DNA from: Oscillospiraceae bacterium
GTDB taxonomy: Bacteria > Bacillota > Clostridia > Oscillospirales > Ruminococcaceae
DNA: 35,882 bases
Direction: 5' to 3'
Assembly: GCA_012729855.1 (NCBI GenBank)
Contig: JAAYCI010000090.1
Coordinates: 1 to 35,882 of the forward strand
How positions within the stretch are numbered: position 1 is the stretch's first letter; each line of letters opens with the position of its first letter. Positions 1-7,716 of the stretch are shown here, one piece after another. A model generated the notes under the pieces. It worked only from the letters and a program-made list of their open reading frames with translations, searched no databases and was not told the DNA's origin. The translations under genes and the position numbers were made by a program.

Positions 1-81
1 GTGCCGGATGTGGTGGTGAATACGCGCAAGGGCGTGATGGTGGCCTACGAGCCGGGAAAGGCGGTGGAGCGGATTGCCTGA
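1..81 (+). CDS. C-terminal end of an unidentified protein (partial)
   Basis: An open frame enters from the left edge and ends in TGA at 79-81, giving 26 visible residues (VPDVVVNTRKGVMVAYEPGK and a short tail). I do not recognise the family. The stop overlaps the TTG start of the recombinase-domain gene at 74, so the two are probably translationally coupled and belong to the same mobile or accessory unit. Nothing can be said about its full length or function. Confidence 0.45.
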   Translation: MPDVVVNTRKGVMVAYEPGKAVERIA

Positions 82-547
82 CAACAAGCCAAGGTGCGCC
101 CTCTATTGCCGGGTGGCGCGTGACGATGAAGATGCTCCCGGCGCGGCCATTGAGCGGCAGCGGCAAATCATTTTGGCGTATGCGCGGGAAATGGGCTACA
201 CTGAAACCGCCGACTATCTCGACAACGGGTACAGCGGCCTAAACGCAGACCGCCCCGCTTTTGCCAGGCTGAACGCCGACATTGAAGCGGGGCGGGTGGA
301 TGTGGTGATAGCCAAAGACCCCAGCCGCTTTTGGCGGGATGTTGCCAGCGGAGGCCGGTGGTACGGCCACATGGACAAAAAAGGTGTGACGGTGCTTTGC
401 CCGGACGTGCCGGGTTTTGGGCAGGAACTGCGGGAATTGCAGGGCGCACAGGCAGAACTAGCGGCACCGTTTAGGCGCAAAAAAAGAAAGCACGAACGGC
501 ATACTGTGCGCACACCGCCCCCGCCATCCCGCCCGAAGGCCCGGTGA
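74..547 (+). CDS. Short serine-recombinase (resolvase N-terminal domain) protein, catalytic Ser replaced
   Basis: 157 residues from a TTG that overlaps the upstream stop. Residues 8-115 look like the resolvase/invertase catalytic domain: a CALYCRVA strand, an ERQRQIILAYAREMGY helix, then DNGYSGLNADRPAF and a VVIAKDPSRFWRD segment like the AKDLSRLGRD motif of large serine recombinases. The nucleophilic serine normally found in the YxRVS motif is alanine here, so strand cleavage is not expected. The zinc-ribbon/recombinase domain and coiled coil of large integrases are missing; the last 40 residues are basic and proline-rich and match nothing I know. It could be a regulatory paralogue from a conjugative or integrated element, or a decayed integrase cut off at the tRNA-Pro junction just downstream. 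The family call is fairly sure; activity is doubtful. Confidence 0.7.
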   Translation: MPDNKPRCALYCRVARDDEDAPGAAIERQRQIILAYAREMGYTETADYLDNGYSGLNADRPAFARLNADIEAGRVDVVIAKDPSRFWRDVASGGRWYGHMDKKGVTVLCPDVPGFGQELRELQGAQAELAAPFRRKKRKHERHTVRTPPPPSRPKAR

Positions 548-557
548 CAAAAAGAAA

Positions 558-605
558 GTGGATAACCTTACAGCCCCGAAACTCGGTTGCTGTAAGATTA
601 TCCAC
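558..605 (-). terminator. Rho-independent terminator of tRNA-Pro (large stem-loop)
   Basis: Arms 558-573 and 590-605 pair over 16 positions with two mismatches (GTGGATAA and TTACAG blocks against CTGTAA and TTATCCAC), around a 16-nt loop. Read on the minus strand the stem starts two bases after the encoded CCA of tRNA-Pro and is followed by TTTCTTTTTG, a proper U-run. It also sits 11 bp after the recombinase stop on the plus strand, so it may stop transcription from both sides. Confidence 0.75.
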
Positions 606-607
606 AC

Positions 608-683
608 TGGTCGGGGCGACAGGACTCGAACCTGCGGCATCTTGCTCCCAAAGCAAGCGCGCTACCACCTGCGCTACGCCCCG
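608..683 (-). tRNA. tRNA-Pro (anticodon UGG), CCA encoded
   Basis: On the minus strand the acceptor arm CGGGGCG (683-677) pairs with CGCCCCG (618-612), followed by discriminator A (611) and an encoded CCA (610-608). The D arm, a five-base anticodon stem CTTGC/GCAAG and a T arm with GGTTCGAGTCC are all present. The anticodon loop reads TTTGGGA, giving anticodon TGG (reads CCA and, by wobble, other Pro codons). It is a stand-alone gene with its own promoter just upstream and a terminator just downstream. tRNA 3' ends are common integration sites, and the region to its left carries recombinase remnants. Confidence 0.95.
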
Positions 684-692
684 CAGCTTCCT

Positions 693-722
693 ATTATAGC
701 GGTTTTAAGCGGCATTATGCAA
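693..722 (-). promoter_or_regulatory. Sigma-A type promoter of tRNA-Pro
   Basis: On the minus strand: TTGCAT (722-717), an 18-nt spacer, TATAAT (698-693). Transcription would start around 686, only a few bases before the mature tRNA 5' end at 683. Confidence 0.75.
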
Positions 723-743
723 GGTAAAAATGCGGATAATAAA

Positions 744-774
744 AACCGGGCGCCAAGCTGGCCGGCGCCCGGTT
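744..774 (-). terminator. Rho-independent terminator of the MBL-fold hydrolase gene
   Basis: A perfect 11-bp stem (744-754 with 764-774, AACCGGGCGCC) and a 9-nt loop lie just after the stop at 788. On the minus strand the stem is followed by TTTTTATTAT (part of the U-run pairs with the A-side). Confidence 0.8.
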
Positions 775-787
775 GGGTTTGTGTACG

Positions 788-1765
788 TCAAGCCAGGTTA
801 TATTGGTAAACGCCGTCCACCATGGTTTTGGTAATTTTGTCCTTGTAAAGCAGATAGTTCAGGTGGGCAATGGTCTCGCCCATGGCAAACCATTTCTGGT
901 GCACGGGGAACTCGCTCCAGTCGCGGCCGCGCATGGACCATTTCATTTTTGAGGCAATGTCGTGGGCGTTGGCGCCGGGGTTTGCGGTGATGATATCCAG
1001 CGTGTTTTGCAGGCGCTGGTCGTGGTGGGCGCGTATCTCGGCAATGCGCAGGTAAACGTCCTTGGCGTTGTTGCGGTGGGCCGGCAGCGCCAGCTTGATG
1101 GGATACTGCTCGATTTTGTCCAGGCTGTTCAGGTAGTCGCCCAGCGAGTCTTTTACGCCTATCCACATGGTGATGTTGGGGGTGATGTCGAACAGGATGT
1201 GGTCGCCCAGGAACATGATTTGCTCACTGGCCAGGTAAAGGCACACATGGCCGGGCGTATGGCCCGGGGTGTGGATGCAGGTGAAGCTCAGGTCGCCCAC
1301 CTTGAATTCTTGGCCGTCGGTGACGGAGCCGGTAAGCTTGATGTTGGTGGGCGCGTAAATGATGGCCGGGTTTTTTGCCATCTGCTGGCGGCCGTCGTCC
1401 TGGGGAAAGCCCTCATCGTCGAACAGGGCAAAACGGTCGGACAGCTCCCGCATGGAGAAAAACTGCTCCAGGTCCACCTCGCCCATGTATATTTTGCTGC
1501 CGGCCTCGGCAAAATCGCCAATCAGGCCGGTGTGGTCGGAGTGCAGGTGGGTGAGAAACAGCTTGGTTTTTGTCAAATCGACCCCCAGCTCCTTCAGCCC
1601 GCCAAACAGCGCCTCGGCGCATTCCGGCTGGCGAAAGCCGGTGTCGATGACCAATGTTTCATCACCGGCGCGCACCACATAACAATTCAAATTGCGCAAG
1701 GGGTTGTTGGGCAGCGGTACGTCGATGCTCCAAATTTCCGGAGAATCGTAGATTTTCTTAGGCAT
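788..1765 (-). CDS. MBL-fold metallohydrolase
   Basis: 325 residues from an ATG preceded by AGGGAG at good spacing. It is a metallo-beta-lactamase fold protein: HLHSDH at residues 73-78 is the metal-binding HxHxDH motif, HTPGHTPGH at about 165-173 supplies the next His, GDH at 187-189 the bridging Asp, and ALPAH with His230 the last ligand. Two metal ions (Zn or Fe) are therefore expected in the active site. The C-terminal 95 residues (about 230-325) form a helical extension with a KWSMRGRDW stretch and a helix that looks like the small winged-helix tail of the LACTB2/glyoxalase-II-like subgroup. The substrate cannot be told from sequence; a cytosolic thioester or lactone hydrolase is a reasonable guess. 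It stands alone between its own candidate promoter and its terminator. Confidence 0.88.
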   Translation of the reverse strand: MPKKIYDSPEIWSIDVPLPNNPLRNLNCYVVRAGDETLVIDTGFRQPECAEALFGGLKELGVDLTKTKLFLTHLHSDHTGLIGDFAEAGSKIYMGEVDLEQFFSMRELSDRFALFDDEGFPQDDGRQQMAKNPAIIYAPTNIKLTGSVTDGQEFKVGDLSFTCIHTPGHTPGHVCLYLASEQIMFLGDHILFDITPNITMWIGVKDSLGDYLNSLDKIEQYPIKLALPAHRNNAKDVYLRIAEIRAHHDQRLQNTLDIITANPGANAHDIASKMKWSMRGRDWSEFPVHQKWFAMGETIAHLNYLLYKDKITKTMVDGVYQYNLA

Positions 1766-2077
1766 AATCGGCTCCCTATCTCTTGTTTTTTTGTCGGAGT
1801 GCCCGGCCGCTGTTGCGCCAATGTGCCGGTTGGCAGTGCACCGGGGTGTTTATATATACTTTTACATAATAAGCCATTGGGTGGGAAACCGCAAGCGTTT
1901 GAAGGTTGTGTGGCAAGGGGCACGTGAGTGGTGCATCCGCGTGGCAGGCGGCATATGCTGCACCAAGAAAGCGCCCTTGCGGCAAGGCTTGAACCGCTAT
2001 TCCGCCAGCGGCGGCAGGGGTTTTGTTGTGCCATGGTGCACAAAAGTGTTGCGGTACGCGCTTCATGATAAATTAAC
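1766..2077. other. Intergenic stretch without a credible gene
   Basis: 312 bases between two minus-strand genes. Short frames exist on both strands, but none has a ribosome binding site or a recognisable product. What can be seen: a candidate minus-strand promoter (1866-1894); a CCGCC-AGC-GGCGG hairpin near 2000-2015; and a stem pairing TTGTGC with GCACAA near 2026-2043, flanked by TTTT/AAAA, which could act as the weak terminator of the lipoprotein gene. Confidence 0.5.
1866..1894 (-). promoter_or_regulatory. Candidate promoter of the MBL-fold hydrolase gene
   Basis: On the minus strand: TTGCGG (1894-1889), 17-nt spacer, TATTAT (1871-1866), about 100 nt before the ATG at 1765. The -10 is good (5/6); the -35 is weak (3/6). 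Confidence 0.4.
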
Positions 2078-3265
2078 CTAACCAGCCACTACGAGAGACG
2101 CCATTTTCAATGTGCTGTAGACATCCTGAATGTATTGCTGGGCTTCAGGTTGCTGGAGGCTGGGATAAACAAACTCAAGCACCTGCATTTCACCCTTGTT
2201 CAAGATAATTCGGAAGGTATATTGATAGCGGTCTTGGTCTGCAGATGTTATTTCAGGTGCGAAAAAGCCAAAATCCAGCATGCCGCCAGTATCCGTTGGG
2301 GTAAATAGGGCTTCCTGTATGGTGTAGCCGGAGTTCATCATCTCCTGATGAATCTGTACCACCGATGCCATCTCTGCTTCCAAACGCGCGCGTATTGCTT
2401 CCTCGGTCTCAAGGTTATCGGTTGCGCCAAGCGAAAATGTATCCAAAAAACCAATTTGGCCAGGCATCAAGTACTGCTCCCGGCCCTCGCCGGGCACAGC
2501 CTTCCACAAACCGGCCAGCAAAAAGCTGACATTCCCAACCCCAACGGTGTGGATGACATCAAATTGAAAGGAATTGACAGCCGCACCAAATGCTTTTGTC
2601 CATACGGCATTTGAGGTGGCATCAATGCAGGTGACGTTAATGGAAATAGGCGCGTCAATGAAGCATTGTATTTGCTTTAAACTGCCGTCCGGTGTATTAA
2701 TGGTACAAATGCCCGCCAGCGCCGGATAACCGCCGAGACTTAGCTGGCCAAAGGAATCAAGCGTAAATGTGGCCGCTTCGCCATGCAGCGTTTGAACAGT
2801 GCCTGCCATCAGTTCGAGATACGCTTCCTCTGTGAGTTCAAATAGCTCCGGTGTGTAGGGCATTTCAATAACATTAATAATGCTGCTGTCCTGAGGATAA
2901 TCTGGCGTAACATAACGTGCAGCATAAAGGCCGTCTTCATCGGGCAGTGGTTGCATGCCGGCCGGCGGCTCGAAGGAATAGGAGAGCATTATGGCGCAGG
3001 TGGTTGCCGCCAACTGAAAAGACGGCGGGCCGGAATACATTTTGCTATTGAAGGTTTCGGGCTGAGGCGCAGTATCTGAAACAGGCAGAGACGCATCGCT
3101 GCTGGAAACCACCGGCGGAGTCGAGACCGGAGGTGAAGCAACCGATGAGGACGTAGCCGATGGGGTATCGACCGATGAACTTGCTGTTGGCGTGGAACAC
3201 GCAACCAGTGTAAATAGAAGCAAAGCCGCCATGGCGCATAAACCTGTTCGCTTTGCAAACATCAT
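2078..3265 (-). CDS. Putative lipoprotein of unknown function
   Basis: 395 residues from the ATG at 3265, which has GGAGGG five bases upstream; the open frame itself continues far upstream antisense to glyQS, but that part is not real. Residues 1-22 are a lipoprotein signal peptide (MMFAKR, a hydrophobic core, lipobox LVAC) with Cys23 as the lipidated residue. Residues 24-68 are a Ser/Thr/Pro/Val-rich linker typical of surface-anchored proteins. The rest (about 75-395) is a globular extracellular part that seems to hold two similar halves of mixed alpha/beta character, each with an amphipathic stretch. I do not recognise a family. It is expected to sit on the outer face of the membrane. It is divergent from glyQS and monocistronic. 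Confidence 0.75.
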   Translation of the reverse strand: MMFAKRTGLCAMAALLLFTLVACSTPTASSSVDTPSATSSSVASPPVSTPPVVSSSDASLPVSDTAPQPETFNSKMYSGPPSFQLAATTCAIMLSYSFEPPAGMQPLPDEDGLYAARYVTPDYPQDSSIINVIEMPYTPELFELTEEAYLELMAGTVQTLHGEAATFTLDSFGQLSLGGYPALAGICTINTPDGSLKQIQCFIDAPISINVTCIDATSNAVWTKAFGAAVNSFQFDVIHTVGVGNVSFLLAGLWKAVPGEGREQYLMPGQIGFLDTFSLGATDNLETEEAIRARLEAEMASVVQIHQEMMNSGYTIQEALFTPTDTGGMLDFGFFAPEITSADQDRYQYTFRIILNKGEMQVLEFVYPSLQQPEAQQYIQDVYSTLKMASLVVAG

Positions 3266-3313
3266 GAATCCCTCCATAAACCGTTTTTTCACATCCTCTT
3301 TTAAGATTTTAAG

Positions 3314-3322
3314 TATAACATA
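3314..3322 (-). promoter_or_regulatory. Extended -10 promoter of the lipoprotein gene
   Basis: TGTTATACT on the minus strand (3322-3314) is an extended -10 (TGn before TATACT). The -35 position holds TTTTCT, which is weak. The start codon lies about 50 nt downstream. Confidence 0.4.
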
Positions 3323-3388
3323 TGCACCTTGGCAAGAAAAGGGATATACATGCCTTGTTATGGGCAGCGCGGTAAAAACGCCTTTTCC

Positions 3389-3418
3389 TTGACAGCGCGC
3401 CGCCAAAAGCCTTAATAT
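3389..3418 (+). promoter_or_regulatory. Promoter of glyQS
   Basis: A perfect TTGACA (3389-3394), an 18-nt spacer and TAATAT (3413-3418). The expected start near 3425 leaves a leader of about 48 nt, too short for a T-box. Confidence 0.7.
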
Positions 3419-3472
3419 TATACGACGAGCGATTTCCCGGGTGCGCAAGCGGCCGGTGTGGGAGGAAAACAG

Positions 3473-4858
3473 ATGAACAACAGCGATAAAACCATGGACG
3501 TCATCACCGCTTTGTGCCGTAACCGGGGCTTTATTTTCCCCGGCAGCGAGATTTACGGCGGGCTGGCCAACACCTGGGACTACGGCCCCCTGGGTGTGGA
3601 GTTCAAAAACAACGTCAAAAAGGCCTGGTGGAAGAAGTTTGTGCAGGAAAGCCCCACCAACGTGGGGCTGGACAGCGCTATTTTGATGAACCCCGAGGTG
3701 TGGGTGGCCACCGGCCACGTGGGCGGCTTTTCCGACCCGTTGATGGACTGCCGCGCCTGCAAGACCCGCTGCCGTGCCGACACCCTGATAGAAGAAGCCG
3801 GCGGCAGCCCGGCCGGCATGGAATTTGCCGATATGGAAGCCTACGTGCAGGAGCACGGCATTGCCTGCCCCAACTGCGGCGCGCACGACTTTACCCCCAT
3901 CCGCAAATTCAACCTGATGTTCAAGACCTTCATGGGCGTTACCGAGGACGCCAAGAATGAGGTGTACCTGCGGCCCGAGACCGCCCAGGGCATCTTTGTG
4001 GACTTTGCCGCCATCCAGCGCACCACCCGCAAGAAGATCCCGTTTGGGGTGTGCCAGGTGGGCAAGGCTTTCCGCAATGAGATAACCCCCGGCAACTTTA
4101 CCTTCCGCACCCGTGAGTTTGAGCAGATGGAGTGCGAGTTCTTCTGCAAGCCCGGCACAGACCTTGAGTGGTTCGCCTACTGGAAGGACTTCTGCATCAA
4201 CTGGCTGGCCAGCCTGGGCCTGCAGCCGGCCAACCTGCGCTTTCGCGACCACGGCGCCGAGGAGCTTTCGTTCTACTCCAAGGCCACCACCGACATTGAG
4301 TACCGGTTCCCCTTTGGCTGGGGCGAGCTGTGGGGCATTGCCGACCGCACCGACTACGACCTGGGCCAGCACAACAAGCACAGCGGCAAGGAGCAAAGCT
4401 ACTTTGACCCCGAGACAAACGAGCACTATGTGCCCTATGTGATAGAGCCCTCGCTGGGGGCCGACCGCATGGCCCTGGCCCTGCTGGTGGACGCCTACGA
4501 CGAAGAGATACTGACCGACGACAAGGGCAAGGAGGACAAGCGGGTGGTGCTTAGGCTGCACCCCTTCCTGGCGCCGTTTAAGGCCGCGGTGCTGCCGCTT
4601 TCCAAAAAGCTGAACGCGGGCGCCGAAAAGCTGCACAAAGCTTTGGCCGCCCACTTTATGGTGGACTACGACGACACCGGCTCTATCGGCAAGCGCTACC
4701 GCCGGCAGGACGAGGTGGGCACGCCCTTCTGCATCACCTACGACTTTGAGAGCGAGACCGACCACAGCGTGACCATACGCAGCCGCGACAGCATGGAGCA
4801 GATACGCCTGCCCATGGGCGAGGTGGTGGCCTGGCTGACGGAGAAAACGGCGTTTTAA
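3473..4858 (+). CDS. glyQS: Glycyl-tRNA synthetase, single-chain (alpha2) type
   Basis: 461 residues, the usual length for the eukaryote-like homodimeric bacterial GlyRS. It joins glycine to tRNA-Gly in the cytosol. The class II core is clear: motif 2 around [19 protein letters not shown] (200-218) and motif 3 at [14 protein letters not shown] (325-338). Cys93/Cys96 (CRAC) and Cys132/Cys135 (CPNC) in the insertion could bind zinc. The C-terminal ~105 residues are the anticodon-binding domain ([15 protein letters not shown] onwards). An in-frame GTG at 3458 is rejected as start because GGAGGA lies between it and the ATG at 3473. Own promoter and own terminator; transcribed alone. Confidence 0.97.
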   Translation: MNNSDKTMDVITALCRNRGFIFPGSEIYGGLANTWDYGPLGVEFKNNVKKAWWKKFVQESPTNVGLDSAILMNPEVWVATGHVGGFSDPLMDCRACKTRCRADTLIEEAGGSPAGMEFADMEAYVQEHGIACPNCGAHDFTPIRKFNLMFKTFMGVTEDAKNEVYLRPETAQGIFVDFAAIQRTTRKKIPFGVCQVGKAFRNEITPGNFTFRTREFEQMECEFFCKPGTDLEWFAYWKDFCINWLASLGLQPANLRFRDHGAEELSFYSKATTDIEYRFPFGWGELWGIADRTDYDLGQHNKHSGKEQSYFDPETNEHYVPYVIEPSLGADRMALALLVDAYDEEILTDDKGKEDKRVVLRLHPFLAPFKAAVLPLSKKLNAGAEKLHKALAAHFMVDYDDTGSIGKRYRRQDEVGTPFCITYDFESETDHSVTIRSRDSMEQIRLPMGEVVAWLTEKTAF

Positions 4859-4885
4859 GCCGGTCGATATCAAACAGCCATACAG

Positions 4886-4919
4886 AATCAGGGCAGCCGC
4901 TGTGGGCCGCCCTGATTTT
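4886..4919 (+). terminator. Terminator of glyQS
   Basis: AATCAGGGC (4886-4894) pairs perfectly with GCCCTGATT (4909-4917), and TT follows the paired T bases. It lies 28 bp after the stop. Confidence 0.7.
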
Positions 4920-5005
4920 GCTGAATGGAAATAATTGTTGATACAGACCAGGAAGCCCGAACCAAATGGCTTTGTGCAGTGGCAAAATTGTGGTTAGGCC
5001 ACGCC

Positions 5006-6190
5006 CTATAGGTGATGCGTGAGCCACCCAAGGGCTGCAACGGCATAAGCCGCGGCGCCATTACACAGCGCTTTTTCATCAAGCACCACCTTGGGGTGAT
5101 GCAGGGGCGTGGTGTGGCCATCCGCTGCACTGCCGGCAGAAATCGTCATCATGATCGCGGGAATCACCTTTGTGAGATAGGCGAAATCCTCGGAGCCACT
5201 GCTTTTTGTGGTGTGCCGGTGAACCATGTCGCCAAAAACGGCGGTCAGTGATTCCGCACAAATATCGGCAACCCGCTCGTTATTATCAACATTGGGGCAG
5301 CCCGAAGTCATGGTGACCACGGCCTCTGCGCGGAAGGTTGCCGCCACACTTTTGGCCATCTCTGAAACCCTTTTAACCAGATGATCGCGAACCGCCTCGT
5401 CAAAGGTGCGTATGGTCCCCCGCATTTCGGCGGTATCGGGAATCACATTGGCGGTGGTGCCGCCCTGCATCATACCCACGGTCAGGGCTGCAACGCTGTC
5501 CGGGGCAATCTCCCGGCTGTTGAGCGCCTGCAGTGCCAGATGCAGATGGCTGATGACATTGAGCGGGTCTACCGTTTGATGCGGCCGCGCCCCATGGCCG
5601 CCTTTGCCGCGGATGAGCACCTCAAACCAGTCGGCCGCCGCGCATGAAGCCTCGGGCAGCGGGACGGAAATATGCCCGGTGGGCAGCGCAGACCCCATGG
5701 AAACATGGAACATGGCGCCTGCATCCACCCTGGGGTTTTCCAGGATGCCGGCCTCCAGCATGGCGGCGGCGCCCTTCAGGTTTTCCTCCGCGGGCTGGAA
5801 CATGAACTTGACACAGCCGGGGATATCTGCCTCCCGCTCCTTGAGCAGCTTGGCGGCCCCAAGCAGCATCGCCGTGTGGAAATCGTGCCCGCATGCATGC
5901 ATGTTGCCGTTCGTCGATTTAAACGCAAGGTCTGTTTCCTCCGCAAACGGCAGCGCGTCCATATCGGCGCGCAGCAAAAAGCACTTCCCTTTCCCCGGGT
6001 CGCCCGCAAGGGCGGTCACGCCGGTTCCGGCCACATAGTGCGCCGTGTAGCCCATCTTTTCAAGCTCCGCCTTCACGAACGCGGCTGTCCCGGCGGTATC
6101 CATCCCCACCTCGGGGTTTTGATGGATATGCCGCCGCCACTGCACGAGACATTCCTGTAGTGCGCCGGCACGTTCTGCAACGGTTGGCAT
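5006..6190 (-). CDS. M20 family amidohydrolase (M20D, aminoacylase/IAA-amino-acid hydrolase-like)
   Basis: 394 residues from an ATG with GGGAGGTG upstream. It is a cytosolic metal-dependent amidohydrolase of peptidase family M20D, which removes N-acyl groups from amino acids or related amides (hippurate, N-acetyl-diaminopimelate, indoleacetyl amino acids). Visible motifs: RADMDALP (74-81), HACGHD (98-103) with the Cys/His metal ligands typical of this subfamily, FQPAEE (131-136) with the catalytic Glu, GKGGHGARPH in the dimerisation domain, GSEDFAYL, and a C-terminal LHHPKV ligand motif. Length and motif order are complete. The substrate is not predictable; no dap genes are nearby. It lies 67 bp downstream of the diguanylate cyclase gene on the same strand and no promoter is evident between them, so they may be co-transcribed. 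Confidence 0.92.
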   Translation of the reverse strand: MPTVAERAGALQECLVQWRRHIHQNPEVGMDTAGTAAFVKAELEKMGYTAHYVAGTGVTALAGDPGKGKCFLLRADMDALPFAEETDLAFKSTNGNMHACGHDFHTAMLLGAAKLLKEREADIPGCVKFMFQPAEENLKGAAAMLEAGILENPRVDAGAMFHVSMGSALPTGHISVPLPEASCAAADWFEVLIRGKGGHGARPHQTVDPLNVISHLHLALQALNSREIAPDSVAALTVGMMQGGTTANVIPDTAEMRGTIRTFDEAVRDHLVKRVSEMAKSVAATFRAEAVVTMTSGCPNVDNNERVADICAESLTAVFGDMVHRHTTKSSGSEDFAYLTKVIPAIMMTISAGSAADGHTTPLHHPKVVLDEKALCNGAAAYAVAALGWLTHHL

Positions 6191-6257
6191 TCTGCACCTC
6201 CCTGGTTACCCAACCTGTGGTCAACCCTGCCGCCAAAATTAAGCCCTGTGCCATGCA

Positions 6258-7247
6258 TTAAGGCGCGGCGGCCTCCTTCGGCAGTGCCTGTGTGGGGCGG
6301 CCGGGGGCGTAAAACAGCTTCACGCGGTTGCGGCCGGCGTTTTTAGCCACGTACAGGGCTTGGTCGGCGTCGCTTACAAACTGCTGCAGGGTCAGTTTTT
6401 CGCCGGGGCGGGCCACCCGCACCCCAATGCTTACGGTGGTGGTGCCGGTGTCGGTGCCGGCGTGCACAATGCCGGCGTCGGCCACCATTTGGCGGATGCT
6501 CTCGGCGGCCTTCATGCCCTCGGCCTCGCCCATGCCAAACAGGAACAGCAGGAACTCCTCGCCGCCATAGCGCACATAGTGGGCCCGGCGGCCCTTCATG
6601 AAATTCTGCACCACGCGGGAAAAGGCCGTCAGGCAATTGTCGCCGGCAGCGTGGCCGTACAGGTCGTTGTATTGCTTGAAAAGGTCAAAGTCCAGCATCA
6701 GGATGGAAACGGGCTCGCCCCCCTCCAGCGCTTCGGCCAGCAGGTCGGGCAGTATTTCGTCCATATAACGCCGGTTGTGCGCCTGGGTGAGGTTGTCGAT
6801 ATAAACCAGCCGGCGCAGCTGTTCGTTGATGTTGCGTATCTCGCGGTTTTGCTGCAGGATGGTCATGCGGTTCAGGTAGTCGCGCCCGCGGTTATAGTAA
6901 AGCACCGCTGCAATGGTAACGCACAGCAGGGTGGTAATACCGCCGTTGATGATGCTGCTGTAAACATCCAGCTGAGGGTTGCGGAAGAGCTGCATCAGGA
7001 TGATAAAGGCAGCCAGGTCTGCCAGGAAGATGATAAGCGCCTGCCAGGGTTTGAGCGGGAGGATAACGGCCACGCAGAGGGTGACGTACACATAAACGCT
7101 GATGTCGGCGGTGTTGCGGTGTGCATAAGCCGACAGGAAAGCGCCCCACAGGCAGATGATGACGGCATAGGCCGTGGTGAGATGCAGGAAGGCCTGGGGC
7201 CGCGAGGCGAGCATCCGGCGCATTAAAAGGGCGCACACAAGCATCAC
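6258..7247 (-). pseudogene. Diguanylate cyclase, membrane type: main part after a frameshift
   Basis: 329 residues read from a GTG at 7247 (or the adjacent ATG at 7244). About four membrane helices (residues 1-120) are followed by a coiled linker and a GGDEF domain: DFDLFKQYND (186-195) binds metal/GTP and GGEEF (228-232) is the active site, so c-di-GMP synthesis would be possible. The RxxD inhibitory site in front of GGEEF is absent (GRRA at that position). The first helix here starts in mid-membrane, and the missing half is encoded in another frame at 7244-7483. The two join at a TGATG overlap. Either one gene carries a -1-type frameshift (or a sequencing error), or the two parts are translated by stop-start coupling. 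I favour the frameshift because the join falls inside a single transmembrane segment. Confidence 0.75.
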
Positions 7248-7483
7248 CAGCGTAACGCAAACAGGATGACATAGAGCAGCAGGTATACTTTACGAGAACT
7301 GCTCTGCGCCAGCACACCCGGCTGCAGCAGGCTGGTAAGGATCATCACCAGCTCGAACACCACCACCAGTGCGCCCACAATAATGGCCGGGCGCCAGGCG
7401 CTGCGGGCCGTGTCGGCGTAAAAGCCCTGGCGCAGGGCCTGTGGCACCGGGCCCGCAAACAGGCGCTTGAGTTTGGATTGCAT
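7244..7483 (-). pseudogene. N-terminal part of the same membrane diguanylate cyclase
   Basis: 79 residues starting at the ATG at 7483 (weak GGGGGC upstream): a short basic cytosolic start, one full membrane helix (about 33-52) and the first half of a second (VYLLLYVILF) that is cut by TGA at 7246-7244. In the next frame the sequence continues TLVMLVCALLMRR, which completes a normal transmembrane helix. This is the strongest sign that the two frames once were, or still are, one protein. Confidence 0.7.
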
Positions 7484-7525
7484 AGATATAATGCCCCCGA
7501 ATTTGACGGATTCTGAAACTGCATC

Positions 7526-7534
7526 ATTATAGCA
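7526..7534 (-). promoter_or_regulatory. Extended -10 promoter of the diguanylate cyclase gene
   Basis: TGCTATAAT on the minus strand (7534-7526): a perfect -10 with the TGn extension. No good -35 is visible. It lies 43 bp before the ATG at 7483. Confidence 0.6.
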
Positions 7535-7639
7535 CATATTGCCGCATTTCGGTATCGGAAAAAGGAATAGAATGCGGGGATGTTGAAAACTGTTAAAATT
7601 TGCCCGCAAATACTGCCGGCACAGCGGCCCATGCGCCCC

Positions 7640-7668
7640 TTGCATCCACCAAAAAGCTGTGATATAAT
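7640..7668 (+). promoter_or_regulatory. Promoter of the rimP-nusA-infB operon
   Basis: TTGCAT (7640-7645), 17-nt spacer, TATAAT (7663-7668). The start is expected around 7675, giving a leader of about 265 nt before rimP. Confidence 0.8.
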
Positions 7669-7692
7669 ACCCTTAACCGTGATTGACTTGAG

Positions 7693-7716
7693 AGAGTGGG
7701 CAGCGCCCGCTCTTTT
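7693..7716 (+). terminator. Attenuator-like hairpin at the start of the rimP leader
   Basis: AGAGTGGGC (7693-7701) pairs with GCCCGCTCT (7705-7713; one G-U pair) around a three-base loop, followed by TTT. It starts only about 18 nt into the transcript. A hairpin of this kind (GTGGGC stem plus U-run ahead of rimP/ylxS) is common in Firmicutes. In Bacillus subtilis the nusA operon is reported to be autoregulated by NusA-dependent termination in the leader, and this element fits that role. Confidence 0.65.

Noticed and set aside
3419-3472. T-box riboswitch for glyQS
   Set aside because: The leader from the promoter is about 50 nt, with no antiterminator or T-box sequence.
3266-4873. Long open frame antisense to glyQS joined to the lipoprotein frame
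   Set aside because: It is GC-codon shadow of glyQS; the lipoprotein's own ribosome binding site and signal peptide start at 3265.
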